64,000 bases of DNA from Streptomyces spirodelae (GCF_017676385.1 NZ_JAFFZN010000019.1:90097-154096); one strand, 5' to 3'. Positions 54,352 to 63,619 are shown, numbered from the stretch's first letter. Notes: a model not told the origin generated them from the sequence alone. Translations and numbers: made by a program.

Positions 54352-54823
54352 GGTTTGACGACCCCTCGATAGGTGCGTTCGGACGTCACGATCAGAATGC
54401 GGCCTTGCGGAGCAGCACGCCGAAGCCCCGCCGGGCAGAGCCTTCAGGCCCCGCCGATCGGCGGCTCCACCCGGCATGACGGCGGTGCCCGCGACGAGCG
54501 TGACGGCAGTGTTCAGCCCAGCTGAGAGGCAGTCAAGGCCGGGCGCACAACCGGACTGTCGTGCCCCCCTGTGCGACGCTCCTGTCGCGACTGTCACCGA
54601 GGTGTCACCAGATCCTCACGTCCCCGTACGTCCCGCCGAACACGCGAACCGTCCCCGGGAGGCGGGCGTCCACACTGAACAGAACGGCGGCACGGGACCG
54701 ACGGGGGTGATCCCGAGCCGCCGTTCTCCTGCTTCTCCTCCCGCTCTGCCGCCGTCCTCTCCGTCGAAGCAGGAGGCCCGGTCTCTGGTGGAGGCCCGGG
54801 GGCCCCTGATAGAGGAGAGGGGC
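54352..54823. other. Intergenic region with a strong hairpin between glpK and the VanX-type gene
   Basis: This 472-bp divergent region holds no gene I can support. GAACGGCGG (54682-54690) pairs with CCGCCGTTC (54718-54726), and CGGGA/TCCCG (54692-54696, 54711-54715) extends the stem inside. It lies about 100 bp before the dipeptidase gene and could be a leader structure or attenuator. A pyrimidine-rich tract follows it. Confidence 0.6.
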
Positions 54824-55663
54824 ATGAGACGTATCCGCACCGCACCCCACGCCCCGCTCGCCGCTGCCGCCGTCCTCCTCGCCCTCGCAGCCGCCCCCGC
54901 CCCCGCACAGGCGGCGTCGGAACAGGGGCAGGGGCAGGGACAGGGTCACGAACCCAAGGCGCCCCGGGAGTTCGTCGCCCTCCACGACGTGGCGCCGACC
55001 ATCCGCCAGGACATCCGCTACTTCACCGCGCACAACTTCGTCGGCGAGCCCATCGACGGCTACCGGCAGCCGATGTGCATCGTCACCAAGGACACCGCCA
55101 AGGCGCTCGCCAGGGCCCAGCGCTCGCTGCTCGCCCGCGGCTACACCCTCAAGGTGTACGACTGCTACCGGCCGCAGCGCGCCGTCGACCACTTCGTCCG
55201 CTGGGCCAAGGACCTGGACGACCAGAAGATGAAGACCGAGTTCTACCCGCGGGTCGACAAGAACCGGCTCTTCGAGGACGGCTACATCGCGGAGAAGTCC
55301 GGGCACAGCCGCGGCAGCACCGTCGACATCACCGTCGCCGAGCTGCCCGCACGGCCCACCCGTCCCTACCACCCCGGTGAACCGCTGGTGCCGTGCTACG
55401 CGCCCAGGGAGGAGCGGTTCCCCGACAACTCCGTGGACACCGGCACCGGCTTCGACTGCTTCGACACCCTCTCGCACACCGACGACCCCCGCATCACCGG
55501 GAAACAGCGCGCCAACCGGCAACTGCTGAAGACCACCTTGGAGCGCGAGGGCTTCAGCAACCTGCCCGAGGAGTGGTGGCACTTCACCCACAAGCCGGAG
55601 ACCTTCCCCGACACCTACTTCGACTTCCCCGTCTCCCGGCACTCGCTGACTTCCCACCGCTGA
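54824..55663 (+). CDS. Exported D-Ala-D-Ala dipeptidase (VanX/DdpX family)
   Basis: A 279-residue zinc dipeptidase with a signal peptide ('PLAAAAVLLALAAAPAPAQA', residues 11-30). Active-site residues are complete: R116 in 'YDCYRPQ', H161 and D168 in 'SGHSRGSTVDIT', E250 and H253 in 'EEWWHF'. VanX of resistance clusters is cytoplasmic and removes D-Ala-D-Ala made by Ddl; an exported form is more likely to act on released wall peptides or to salvage D-Ala. No vanH, vanA or vanRS gene is nearby, so this is a housekeeping-type member. AGGAGAGGGG precedes ATG 54824. Confidence 0.92.
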   Translation: MRRIRTAPHAPLAAAAVLLALAAAPAPAQAASEQGQGQGQGHEPKAPREFVALHDVAPTIRQDIRYFTAHNFVGEPIDGYRQPMCIVTKDTAKALARAQRSLLARGYTLKVYDCYRPQRAVDHFVRWAKDLDDQKMKTEFYPRVDKNRLFEDGYIAEKSGHSRGSTVDITVAELPARPTRPYHPGEPLVPCYAPREERFPDNSVDTGTGFDCFDTLSHTDDPRITGKQRANRQLLKTTLEREGFSNLPEEWWHFTHKPETFPDTYFDFPVSRHSLTSHR

Positions 55664-55671
55664 GGCCACCT

Positions 55672-55720
55672 GGCCACCGGAGCCGCCTCGGGCCAAAGCG
55701 CGAACGGGGCTCCGGTGGCC
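55672..55720. terminator. 13-bp hairpin terminator
   Basis: GGCCACCGGAGCC (55672-55684) pairs perfectly with GGCTCCGGTGGCC (55708-55720) around a 23-nt loop, starting 8 bp after the dipeptidase stop. It overlaps the likely promoter region of the next gene, where TAGGTT lies at 55734-55739. Confidence 0.8.
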
Positions 55721-55733
55721 GGACCATTGGCGC

Positions 55734-55739
55734 TAGGTT
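55734..55739 (+). promoter_or_regulatory. Likely -10 (TAGGTT) of the methyltransferase gene
   Basis: TAGGTT matches the streptomycete HrdB-type -10 (TAGNNT) 76 bp before the methyltransferase ATG. The -35 region falls in the preceding hairpin and is a poor match, so this is tentative. Confidence 0.35.
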
Positions 55740-55814
55740 GAGGCGGAACCAACCTCCGGACAGCCACCCACCGGGAAGCCCGGCACAGTCACCGACCGAC
55801 CAGGGGAGCCAGCC

Positions 55815-56630
55815 ATGACGGACCGCATGGAACGAGCACAGCAGCTCGCGACGCAGATCGACACCACGGTCCCGCACTCCGCGCGGATCTGGAACTACCT
55901 CCTGGGCGGCAAGGACCACTACGCCGTCGACCGCGAGGCAGGCGACAAGGTCTGCGAGGTCTTCCCCGGGATGGTCGACATCACCCGCCACTCGCGGGCC
56001 TTCATCGGCCGCGTCGTTCGCCACCTGGCGGCCGAGGAGGGCATCAGGCAGTTCCTCGACATCGGCACCGGCCTGCCCACCGTCGACAACACGCACGAGA
56101 TCGCCCAACGGGTGGCTCCCGAGTGCCGCATCGTCTACGTCGACAACGACCCCCTCGTCCTCGCACACGCGCAGGCCCTGCTCACCAGCACCCCCGAGGG
56201 CGCCACCAGCTACCTGCACGCCGACGTACGCGACCCGGCCGGCATCCTCGCAGCCGCCGCCGACACCCTCGACTTCGACCAGCCCGTCGGGCTGATGCTG
56301 ATGGGAGTCCTCGGCCTGGTCGGTGACTACGACCAGGCGTGTGCCGTGACCCGCGAGCTGCTGGACGCACTGCCGCCCGGCAGCTACCTCGGCTACAACG
56401 ACGGCAGCACGACCGACCCCGCCTATGTGGAGGCCATCCGCCGCTTCAACCAGCGCAGCGGCGCCGTGCCCTACACCCCGCGCACCCCGGAACAGATGGC
56501 CGGTTTCTTCGAGGGACTGGAGCTGCTGGAGCCCGGCATCGTCTCCGTCCCGCACTGGCGCCCCGAGGCGCTGCCGTTCGGCGAACCGCCCAAGGTCGCC
56601 GCCTACGGTGGAGTCGGCCGCAAGAGCTGA
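55815..56630 (+). CDS. SAM-dependent methyltransferase (Methyltransf_19/DUF574 family)
   Basis: A 271-residue member of the actinobacterial family with the N-terminal signature 'HSARIWNYLLGGKDHYAVDREAGD' (about 17-40). The SAM site is 'QFLDIGTGLPTVDNTHEIAQ' (about 77-96), and 'IVYVDNDPLVLAHAQALL' supplies the adenosine-binding acidic residue. Streptomycetes hold many paralogues, mostly with unknown substrates. ATG 55815 has GGGGAG upstream. A GC-rich stem (56654-56662 with 56680-56688) lies between it and the converging GH31 gene and may terminate transcripts. Confidence 0.9.
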   Translation: MTDRMERAQQLATQIDTTVPHSARIWNYLLGGKDHYAVDREAGDKVCEVFPGMVDITRHSRAFIGRVVRHLAAEEGIRQFLDIGTGLPTVDNTHEIAQRVAPECRIVYVDNDPLVLAHAQALLTSTPEGATSYLHADVRDPAGILAAAADTLDFDQPVGLMLMGVLGLVGDYDQACAVTRELLDALPPGSYLGYNDGSTTDPAYVEAIRRFNQRSGAVPYTPRTPEQMAGFFEGLELLEPGIVSVPHWRPEALPFGEPPKVAAYGGVGRKS

Positions 56631-56653
56631 CAGCGGCGGCCACAGCGCGGCGC

Positions 56654-56688
56654 CCCGGCCGGGCCACCGCCCGCGCGGACCGGCCGGG
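56654..56688. terminator. Possible terminator between converging genes
   Basis: CCCGGCCGG (56654-56662) can pair with CCGGCCGGG (56680-56688). It lies directly between the stops of the methyltransferase and GH31 genes. Confidence 0.55.
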
Positions 56689-59043
56689 CTACCACGCGGG
56701 GTGACCGGCGGGCCGGCGCACGCGTACCGGGTGCTCGACGGCTCCGCCGCCGTCCCGCTCCACCACGACGCCGTCCCGCCCCTGCCGCACCGTGAACCGC
56801 TCGGCGGCCGGCCTGTCCCATCCGTCGCCCGGATCGGGAATCAGCAGCCCATGACCTGTACGGCCCGGTGCGGGCGGCCACACCTCCAGCTGCGTGCGCC
56901 CGCCCGCGCCCCGCACCGGCACGGCACAGCCAGCGCGGGCCAGCACCGGAACCCGCCCCAACGGCGCCGCCACCCGCACGGTCGCCGGACCGGTGAAGCC
57001 GCGCCCGGACCCGGTGTCGTACCAGCGGCCCGCGGGCAGCCGCACCGTACGCGACCGGGCGCCCGGCTCCAGCACCGGCGCGACCAGCAGGGCGTCGCCC
57101 AGCAGGAACGCGTCCTCACAGTCCCGCAGCGCCCGGTCCCGCGGATGCTGCCACCACACCGGCCGCACATACGGCGCGCCGGTGCGGTGCGCGAGCTGGG
57201 CCAGCGTCATCAGATACGGCAGCAGCCGCTCCCGCTCCGCCGAGGCGGCACGCGCGTGCTCCAGCACCTCCTCGCCGAACTCCCACGCAGCACCGCCCGC
57301 CCGCCCCGTTGTGTGCGTACGGAAGAGCGGCAGATACGCGGCCAGTTGGAACCAGCGCACGAACAGCTCGCCAGAGGGCCGCCCGGTGTGACCGCCGACG
57401 TCCGGCCCCGCGTACGGCACTCCGCACAGCCCCAGACCCAGCACCAGCGACAGCGTGGCCCGCAGACCGGCCCAGCCGGTCTCCAGCTCGGCGGCGCCAC
57501 TCCCGCCGTACCGCTGGATGCCTGCCCACCCCGCGCGGCCCAGTACGAACGGACGCTCCTGGGGACGCAGCTCCCGCAGCCCGGCGTAGCCGGCCTTCGC
57601 CATGGCCAGCGCGTAGACGTTGTGCCCCTCGCGGTGGTCGCCGCCCCGGCCCTCCATCGCGTGCCGCGCCGAGCGTGGCAGCGTCCGGTCGCCGAAGGCG
57701 CACAGCGACGCCGGCTCGTCACCCGAGTGCCACACCCCGGCGAAACCCTGCTCCAGTGGCTCCGCGTACAGCGCACCCCACCACTTGCGAACCCGCCGGT
57801 CGGTGAAGTCGGGGAAGACCACATCACCCCAGGGCGCCCCGCCCAGCACCGCGCGCTCCCGTGCGTCCCGTACGAACAGACCGGCCGCGCTGCCGCTGTC
57901 GAACACCGGGCTGCCCGGCTCGGCCCGCACACCAGGTGCCACCACCGAGACCAACCGCACCCCGGCCGCCCACGGCCGGGCCCCCGCGGATGCCTCCCCC
58001 GTGAAGCCGCGGCCGCTCCGATCGTGCGTGGCGTCCAGCTGCAGCGCGCGCAGCGGCAGCCCCCGCTCACGGTGGCCCTCCGCGATCCGCCGTGCTTCCG
58101 GCTCCCCGGCGGCTCCCCGGTGCGCGTGCTGGTGCCCCAGCGCCCAGCGGGGCGGTACGGCCGGAGCCCCGGTCAGCGCCGCCCAGCCGTGCAGCACCCG
58201 CGACGGCGCCCCGGCCACCACCCAGTACCGCGTCGGCCCGCCACTCATCCGCACCTCGCACCGCGCGGGCCTGTCATGGCCGGAGCCCCGCCCCTCGGCC
58301 CCCTCCCGCACGGTCACCGAACCGTCCCAGGAGTTGTCGTGGAAGACGAGCAGCGTGCCCGCGTCCGCCACGCTCACCAGCACCGGCATGGTGACCGACA
58401 ACGGATCGGTACCCGGACCGCACGGACCCGCTTCGGTGTTCCACAGCCGATAGGTGCCCGCCCGCAGCCGGGGCCCCATCGCCCGGCCGCCCAGCCCGAA
58501 AAACCGTACGTCCGGCGGCAGTTGCGAGCGCTGCATCCACCGCGGGCCGCCCCCGGTCCCGGCTCCGCCCTCCGGCTCGTCCGCGCACTCCCACCACCGG
58601 GGCGGCTGATCGCGGCGCAGCAGAGCGCCGCCCGGCGTACGCATCTCCACGGCACCCCGCCGGGAGACGATCACCAGCATCCGCTCGGAGACCACCCGCC
58701 AGCCGCCGTCCTTGTCCGGCTCCAGCCGCGCTCGCGGGTCGGGCTCAGGACCTCCACCCGCCAGCGCGTACGACGGCTCGGGCTCCGCGCCGTCCCACCC
58801 GAGGAACACCGCACCGCCCGCCGTCACCCGCACCTCGAGCACCGACCGGGCGAAATCCACCCGCCCGCCGCCGGGCCCCGGCTCCGCGCCCGTCGCCTCA
58901 CCCGGTGCCCGCGCCCGCTCCGTACGCTGCTGCGGCAGCTCCGCCGCGTCGGCCCGCCGTCTGCGCCAGGCAGCCCGCAGAGCCAGCACCCTCTGCCCCC
59001 TACCGACCACCGTCATCGACCGCACCAGGCCCCGCCCGTCCAT
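56689..59043 (-). CDS. GH31-family protein with atypical catalytic residues
   Basis: A 784-residue member of glycoside hydrolase family 31 (alpha-glucosidase fold): N-terminal beta-sandwich, a TIM barrel (about 280-620) and C-terminal beta domains. Barrel landmarks are 'LRALQLDATHDRSG', 'GFAGVWHSGDEPAS', 'RAGWAGIQRYGG' and 'GVPYAGPDVGGHTG'. The usual nucleophile motif WxDMNEP reads W-H-S-G-D-E-P, so the expected Asp is Ser; in the acid/base segment the WSGDN-type motif is absent, with Glu roughly at the acid position. The enzyme may be inactive or changed. No signal peptide. ATG 59043 is used; an ATG 27 bp downstream is possible. Confidence 0.82.
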   Translation of the reverse strand: MDGRGLVRSMTVVGRGQRVLALRAAWRRRRADAAELPQQRTERARAPGEATGAEPGPGGGRVDFARSVLEVRVTAGGAVFLGWDGAEPEPSYALAGGGPEPDPRARLEPDKDGGWRVVSERMLVIVSRRGAVEMRTPGGALLRRDQPPRWWECADEPEGGAGTGGGPRWMQRSQLPPDVRFFGLGGRAMGPRLRAGTYRLWNTEAGPCGPGTDPLSVTMPVLVSVADAGTLLVFHDNSWDGSVTVREGAEGRGSGHDRPARCEVRMSGGPTRYWVVAGAPSRVLHGWAALTGAPAVPPRWALGHQHAHRGAAGEPEARRIAEGHRERGLPLRALQLDATHDRSGRGFTGEASAGARPWAAGVRLVSVVAPGVRAEPGSPVFDSGSAAGLFVRDARERAVLGGAPWGDVVFPDFTDRRVRKWWGALYAEPLEQGFAGVWHSGDEPASLCAFGDRTLPRSARHAMEGRGGDHREGHNVYALAMAKAGYAGLRELRPQERPFVLGRAGWAGIQRYGGSGAAELETGWAGLRATLSLVLGLGLCGVPYAGPDVGGHTGRPSGELFVRWFQLAAYLPLFRTHTTGRAGGAAWEFGEEVLEHARAASAERERLLPYLMTLAQLAHRTGAPYVRPVWWQHPRDRALRDCEDAFLLGDALLVAPVLEPGARSRTVRLPAGRWYDTGSGRGFTGPATVRVAAPLGRVPVLARAGCAVPVRGAGGRTQLEVWPPAPGRTGHGLLIPDPGDGWDRPAAERFTVRQGRDGVVVERDGGGAVEHPVRVRRPAGHPAW

Positions 59044-59244
59044 GCTGCTCAGCCTGCCATCGGCGACCGGCCGCGTCAGGGCTGTTCAATGGCCGTTCAC
59101 CTGGTGGTCACCCCGGTCCCTGGGCGCCGCGCACACTCCACACCGCCGCGCTGTGTGACTCCTGCCCTGGCACAACCGGTGATCACATGGCATCGTCCCG
59201 CGCGAAGGGACGCGACGACGCGTACAGGACGTCAGGGAGCCGCC

Positions 59245-61275
59245 ATGACTGCAGCCGACAGAACCGCTCAGACCCCGCAGTCCTCCACGTCTGCGCAGCC
59301 TGCGCCACTCTGGCGGCCCGACCCCGGCGACTTCCCCTCGGCCCGCCTCACCCGGTTCCAGGACTGGGCAGCCCGCCACCACGGAGCGCCGGCCCCCGAC
59401 CCGGCCGATCCCATCGCCTCGTACGCGGCCCTGCACCGCTGGTCCACCGAGCACCTGGCCACCTTCTGGGGCGCGTTCGCCGAGTGGTCCGGCATCCGCT
59501 TCACCACCCCGTACGAGACCGTCCTCGCCGACAAGCGGATGCCCGGCGCCCAGTGGTTCCCCGGTGCGACCCTCAACTACGCCGAACACGCACTGCGCCC
59601 GGCCGAAGACCCTGCACGTGCCACCGAACCGGCGCTCCTGCACGTCGACGAGACCCACGAGCCCACCCCGGTCAGCTGGACCGAACTGCGCGCCCAGGTC
59701 GCCTCCCTCGCCCAGGAGCTGCGCCGCCTCGGCGTCCGCCCCGGCGACCGGATCAGCGGCTACCTGCCCAACATCCCCCAGGCGGCCGTCGCGCTGCTGG
59801 CCACCGCAGCGGTCGGCGGCGTATGGACCTCCTGCGCCCCCGACTTCGGCGCCCGCAGCGTCCTGGACCGCTTCCAGCAGGTCGAACCGGTCGTACTGTT
59901 CACCGTCGACGGCTACCGCTACGGCGGCAAGGAACACGACCGCCGCGAGACCGTGGCCGAACTCCGCTCCGCGCTGCCCACCCTCCGCGCCGTCGTCCAC
60001 GTACCGCTGCTGGGCACCCCGGCGCCCGAGGGCGCACTGGAGTGGGCCGCCCTGACCGCACAGGACGCAGAACCCCACTACGAGCAGGTGTCCTTCGACC
60101 ACCCGCTGTGGGTCCTCTACTCCTCCGGCACCACAGGACTGCCCAAGGCGATCGTCCAGTCCCAGGGCGGCATCCTGGTCGAACACCTCAAGCAGCTCAC
60201 CCTGCACAACGACATGGGGCCCGGCGACCGGTTCTTCTGGTTCACCTCAACCGGCTGGATGATGTGGAACCTGCTGATCTCCGGGCTGCTGACCGGCGCC
60301 ACGGTCGTCACCTACGACGGCAGCCCCGGCTACCCAGACACAGCAGCGCAGTGGCGCGTCGCCGAACGCACCGGCACCACCATCTACGGCACCTCCGCCG
60401 CCTACATCATGGCTTGCCGCAAGGCCGACGTGCACCCCGCGCGCGACTTCGACCTCTCCCGCGTCAAGTGCGTGGCCACCACCGGCTCCCCGCTGCCACC
60501 CGACGGGTTCCGCTGGATCCACGACGAGGTCTCGCCCGACATGTGGATCGCCTCCGTCAGCGGCGGCACCGACGTGTGCAGCTGCTTCGCCGGGGCCGTC
60601 CCCACGCTCCCCGTCCACACCGGGGAACTCCAGGCACCCTCCCTCGCCACCGACCTGGCCTCCTGGGACCCGCACGGCAAGCCACTGGTGGACGAGGTCG
60701 GCGAGCTGGTCGTCACCCAGCCGATGCCCTCCATGCCGGTCCGCTTCTGGAACGACCCCGACGGCACCCGCTACCACGACAGCTACTTCGACACGTATCC
60801 CGGCGTCTGGCGGCACGGCGACTGGATCACCCTCACCAGCCGCAACACCGTCATCATCCACGGTCGCTCCGACTCCACCCTCAACCGGCAGGGCGTCCGG
60901 ATGGGATCCGCGGACATCTACGAGGCCGTCGAACGCCTCCCCGAGATCCGCGAATCCCTCGTCATCGGTGTCGAACAGTCCGACGGCGGCTACTGGATGC
61001 CGCTCTTCGTCCACCTCGCCGAAGGCGCCGTTCTGGACGACGCACTCCGCGACCGCGTCAAGCAGACCATCCGGCAGAGCCTGTCGCCCCGCCACGTGCC
61101 CGACGAGATCATCGAGATCCCCGCAGTCCCGCACACCCTCACCGGCAAGCGCCTGGAAGTGCCCGTCAAACGGCTCCTCCAGGGCGCCGCCATGGAGAAG
61201 GCCGTCAACCCCGGCTCCGTGGACAACGCGGAACTGCTCCGCTTCTACGAACAACTCGCCCGCGAGCGCGGCTGA
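59245..61275 (+). CDS. Acetoacetyl-CoA synthetase
   Basis: A 676-residue AMP-forming ligase activating acetoacetate with ATP and CoA. Unlike short acyl-CoA synthetases it has the long N-terminus of the family ('FTRFQDW'-like 'LTRFQDWAARHHG', then 'WSTEHLATFWGAFAEWSGI'). The P-loop is 'YSSGTTGLPKAIVQ'; 'GVRMGSADIYEAVERLPEI' and the C-terminal 'TLTGKRLEVPVKRLLQG' with the acetylatable/catalytic Lys are intact. GGGAG precedes ATG 59245. It is divergent from the GH31 gene and ends at a hairpin. Probably feeds ketone or polyhydroxybutyrate carbon into acetyl-CoA. Confidence 0.94.
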   Translation: MTAADRTAQTPQSSTSAQPAPLWRPDPGDFPSARLTRFQDWAARHHGAPAPDPADPIASYAALHRWSTEHLATFWGAFAEWSGIRFTTPYETVLADKRMPGAQWFPGATLNYAEHALRPAEDPARATEPALLHVDETHEPTPVSWTELRAQVASLAQELRRLGVRPGDRISGYLPNIPQAAVALLATAAVGGVWTSCAPDFGARSVLDRFQQVEPVVLFTVDGYRYGGKEHDRRETVAELRSALPTLRAVVHVPLLGTPAPEGALEWAALTAQDAEPHYEQVSFDHPLWVLYSSGTTGLPKAIVQSQGGILVEHLKQLTLHNDMGPGDRFFWFTSTGWMMWNLLISGLLTGATVVTYDGSPGYPDTAAQWRVAERTGTTIYGTSAAYIMACRKADVHPARDFDLSRVKCVATTGSPLPPDGFRWIHDEVSPDMWIASVSGGTDVCSCFAGAVPTLPVHTGELQAPSLATDLASWDPHGKPLVDEVGELVVTQPMPSMPVRFWNDPDGTRYHDSYFDTYPGVWRHGDWITLTSRNTVIIHGRSDSTLNRQGVRMGSADIYEAVERLPEIRESLVIGVEQSDGGYWMPLFVHLAEGAVLDDALRDRVKQTIRQSLSPRHVPDEIIEIPAVPHTLTGKRLEVPVKRLLQGAAMEKAVNPGSVDNAELLRFYEQLARERG

Positions 61276-61306
61276 CCGGCAATCGAGTACGGCTGACCGG
61301 CAATCG
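61269..61306. repeat. 17-bp direct repeat at the synthetase stop
   Basis: CGGCTGACCGGCAATCG occurs at 61269-61285, where it includes the TGA stop, and at 61290-61306 (21-bp period). A small local duplication; no function seen. Confidence 0.85.
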
Positions 61307-61316
61307 GCCGAGCACT

Positions 61317-61348
61317 GAGGGCCGCCCCGCAACAGCGGAGCGGCCCTC
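61317..61348. terminator. Bidirectional hairpin terminator
   Basis: GAGGGCCGC (61317-61325) pairs with GCGGCCCTC (61340-61348), and CCGC/GCGG (61327-61330, 61335-61338) extends the stem around AACA. It lies between the converging acetoacetyl-CoA synthetase and ptsI. Confidence 0.88.
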
Positions 61349-61371
61349 ACCGCGTCAGTCGTACGACCGGA

Positions 61372-63042
61372 TCACTCCCCGGACAGCACCGCCTGCGCGG
61401 CAGCACGCGCGTCCGGACCGCTGTCCGCGGCACGCGCGGCAGCCGCCGCCCGCTCGCACTGCGCCATGGTGTGCTTGGCCAGCTGGGCCCGTACGAACGG
61501 AATCGCCGAAGCCCCCATCGACAGGCTGGTCACCCCGAGGCCCGCCAGCACACACGCCAGCAGCGGATCGGAAGCGGCCTCACCGCACACGCCGCAGCTC
61601 TTGCCCTCCGCCTTGGCGGCCTCCGCCGAGAGAGCCACCAGGTCCAGCAGCGCCGGCTGCCACGGGTCCTGCAGCCGCGAGACGGCACCGACCTGCCGGT
61701 CGGCCGCGAAGGTGTACTGCGCCAGGTCGTTGGTCCCCAGCGACAGGAACTCCACCTCCTGCAGGACCGAACGCGCCCGCAGCGCAGCCGACGGCACCTC
61801 CACCATCGCGCCGAACTTCGCGCTCAGCCCCGCCTCCCGGCAAGCGTCGGCGAACGCCCGCGCATCGGTCCTGTCCGCCACCATCGGCGCCATGACCTCG
61901 AGATAGACCGGCAGCCCCTCGGCCGCCTTCGCCAGCGCCCGAAGCTGCCCCTGCAGCACCTCCGGATGGTCCAGCAGCGTCCGCAGCCCGCGCACCCCGA
62001 GGGCGGGGTTCGGCTCGTCGGCCGGCGTCAGGAAACTCAGCGGTTTGTCGGCGCCCGCGTCCAGCACGCGCACCACGACACGCCCCTCCGGGAACGCCTC
62101 CAGCACCTGCCGGTACGCCTCGACCTGCTTCTCCTCCGACGGCGCCCGCTCACTGTCGTCCAGGAACAGGAACTCCGTACGGAACAGCCCCACGCCCTCG
62201 GCACCGGCCTCCACGGCAGCCGGCACATCGGCCGGACCACCCACGTTCGCCAGCAGCGGCACCTTGTGACCGTCCGAGGTCGCGCCCGGACCCTTGGCCG
62301 CCTCCACGGCGGCCTTGCGCTCGTCGGCCGCCCGCGCCAGCTCATCACGCTCGGCGTCGGTCGGGTTCACCATGACCTCACCGGTGCTGCCGTCCACCGC
62401 GATGACCGTGCCCTCCGCGAGCTCGCCCGCGCCGGGCAGCGCCACCACGGCGGGCACGCCCAGCGCCCGCGCGAGAATCGCGCTGTGACTGGTGGGCCCG
62501 CCCTCCTCGGTCACAAAGCCCAGCACCAGAGAGGGGTCCAGCAGCGCCGTGTCGGCCGGCGCCAGATCGCGCGCGATCAGTACATACGGGCGGTCGCTGT
62601 CCGGCACCCCCGGCATCGGGACGCCCAGCAGCCGGGCGACGATACGGTTGCGCACGTCGTCCAGGTCCGCCACTCGCCCGGCCAGGTAGTCACCGGCCTG
62701 GGCCAGCAGCGCGCGATACGCGGCGAAAGCGTCGTAGACCGCACGCTCGGCCGTGCTGCCCACGGCGATCCGACGCTCCACATCGGCCATCAGTTCGGGA
62801 TCCTGCGCCATCATGGCCTGTGCCTCCAGCACGGCCTGCGCCTCACCGCCGGCGAGATTTCCGCGGGCGACCAGGTCCGCGGCGACGGCCTCCACCGCCT
62901 GCCGCGCACGCTGCTGCTCGCGGGGCGCCTCATCGGCGGCGATCTGCTTTGCCGGGGGCTCGAGCACGGCCGTGCCCATGTGCCGCGCCTCGCCGATCGC
63001 CACCCCGTGGCTCACGCCCACGCCTCGAAGCGTTGTGTCCAT
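61372..63042 (-). CDS. ptsI: PTS Enzyme I (phosphoenolpyruvate-protein phosphotransferase)
   Basis: A 556-residue general PTS enzyme that takes phosphate from PEP and passes it to HPr. The phosphorylated histidine is H186 in 'GGPTSHSAILARALGVPAVV'; the PEP-binding barrel (about 250-545) has 'EGVGLFRTEFLF', 'RVLDAGADKPLSF' and the C-terminal Cys motif 'GVCGEAASDP'. ATG 63042 begins exactly at the family N-terminus 'TLRGVGVSHGVAIG'. It follows crr by 127 bp in the same direction, so crr-ptsI is likely one operon. In Streptomyces this system serves N-acetylglucosamine and fructose uptake rather than glucose. Confidence 0.97.
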   Translation of the reverse strand: MDTTLRGVGVSHGVAIGEARHMGTAVLEPPAKQIAADEAPREQQRARQAVEAVAADLVARGNLAGGEAQAVLEAQAMMAQDPELMADVERRIAVGSTAERAVYDAFAAYRALLAQAGDYLAGRVADLDDVRNRIVARLLGVPMPGVPDSDRPYVLIARDLAPADTALLDPSLVLGFVTEEGGPTSHSAILARALGVPAVVALPGAGELAEGTVIAVDGSTGEVMVNPTDAERDELARAADERKAAVEAAKGPGATSDGHKVPLLANVGGPADVPAAVEAGAEGVGLFRTEFLFLDDSERAPSEEKQVEAYRQVLEAFPEGRVVVRVLDAGADKPLSFLTPADEPNPALGVRGLRTLLDHPEVLQGQLRALAKAAEGLPVYLEVMAPMVADRTDARAFADACREAGLSAKFGAMVEVPSAALRARSVLQEVEFLSLGTNDLAQYTFAADRQVGAVSRLQDPWQPALLDLVALSAEAAKAEGKSCGVCGEAASDPLLACVLAGLGVTSLSMGASAIPFVRAQLAKHTMAQCERAAAAARAADSGPDARAAAQAVLSGE

Positions 63043-63169
63043 CTCACCCGTCTCCGCTCGGCGGCGGCCAGTGACCACCGCAGTCGTTTCCGCCCGGCCC
63101 GGGCACGCGCAGCGGGGGCTCCCGATGGCGCGTGGGGGATGACAAAAGGGAGCGGGCCGGGCCCGTACG

Positions 63170-63619
63170 TCAGCTCCAGCCGAAGAGCGCCTGTCCGCGC
63201 TCGACGTCCCCGTCCTCCAGCACATCACCGAGCGCTTCGGCAGTGGCCTCCAGCGCGATGACCGGGGAGATGGGGGACTTCCCCTTCTCCTCCACGGCCG
63301 CCGGGTCCCAGCGCACCACCGGCTGTCCTCGGGTGACGGTGTCTCCCTTCGCGGCCAGGAGCTCGAAACCCTCCCCGTTCAACTGAACGGTGTCGATGCC
63401 CAGGTGCGTGAGCACACCGTGCCCCTCGGAGTCCACCACCACGAACGCGTGCGGGTGCAGTGAGACGACGATTCCGTCGACAGGCGCCACGGCCTCCGTG
63501 CGCTCCCGCACGGGGTCGACGGCGGTACCGGGGCCCACCATCGCCCCGGAGAACACCGGATCAGGCACAGCGGCCAAGCCGATGGCGCGTCCGGTCAGCG
63601 GGGACGACACGGTGGTCAT
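63170..63619 (-). CDS. crr: PTS EIIA component (Crr)
   Basis: A 149-residue EIIA of the glucose family, which takes phosphate from HPr and passes it to an EIIB. Active-site H72 is in 'VLTHLGIDTVQLNGEGF', with H57 in 'HPHAFVVVDSEGHG'. The N-terminal 'SPLTGRAIGLAAVPDPVFS' is standard. GGGAGG is 5 nt before ATG 63619. It has no attached EIIB/EIIC domain, matching the separate Crr protein of streptomycetes that works with a GlcNAc permease. First gene of the crr-ptsI unit. Confidence 0.96.
   Translation of the reverse strand: MTTVSSPLTGRAIGLAAVPDPVFSGAMVGPGTAVDPVRERTEAVAPVDGIVVSLHPHAFVVVDSEGHGVLTHLGIDTVQLNGEGFELLAAKGDTVTRGQPVVRWDPAAVEEKGKSPISPVIALEATAEALGDVLEDGDVERGQALFGWS

Noticed and set aside
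54824..55663. Part of a glycopeptide-resistance (vanHAX) cluster
   Set aside because: No vanH, vanA or vanRS genes nearby, and the product carries a signal peptide.
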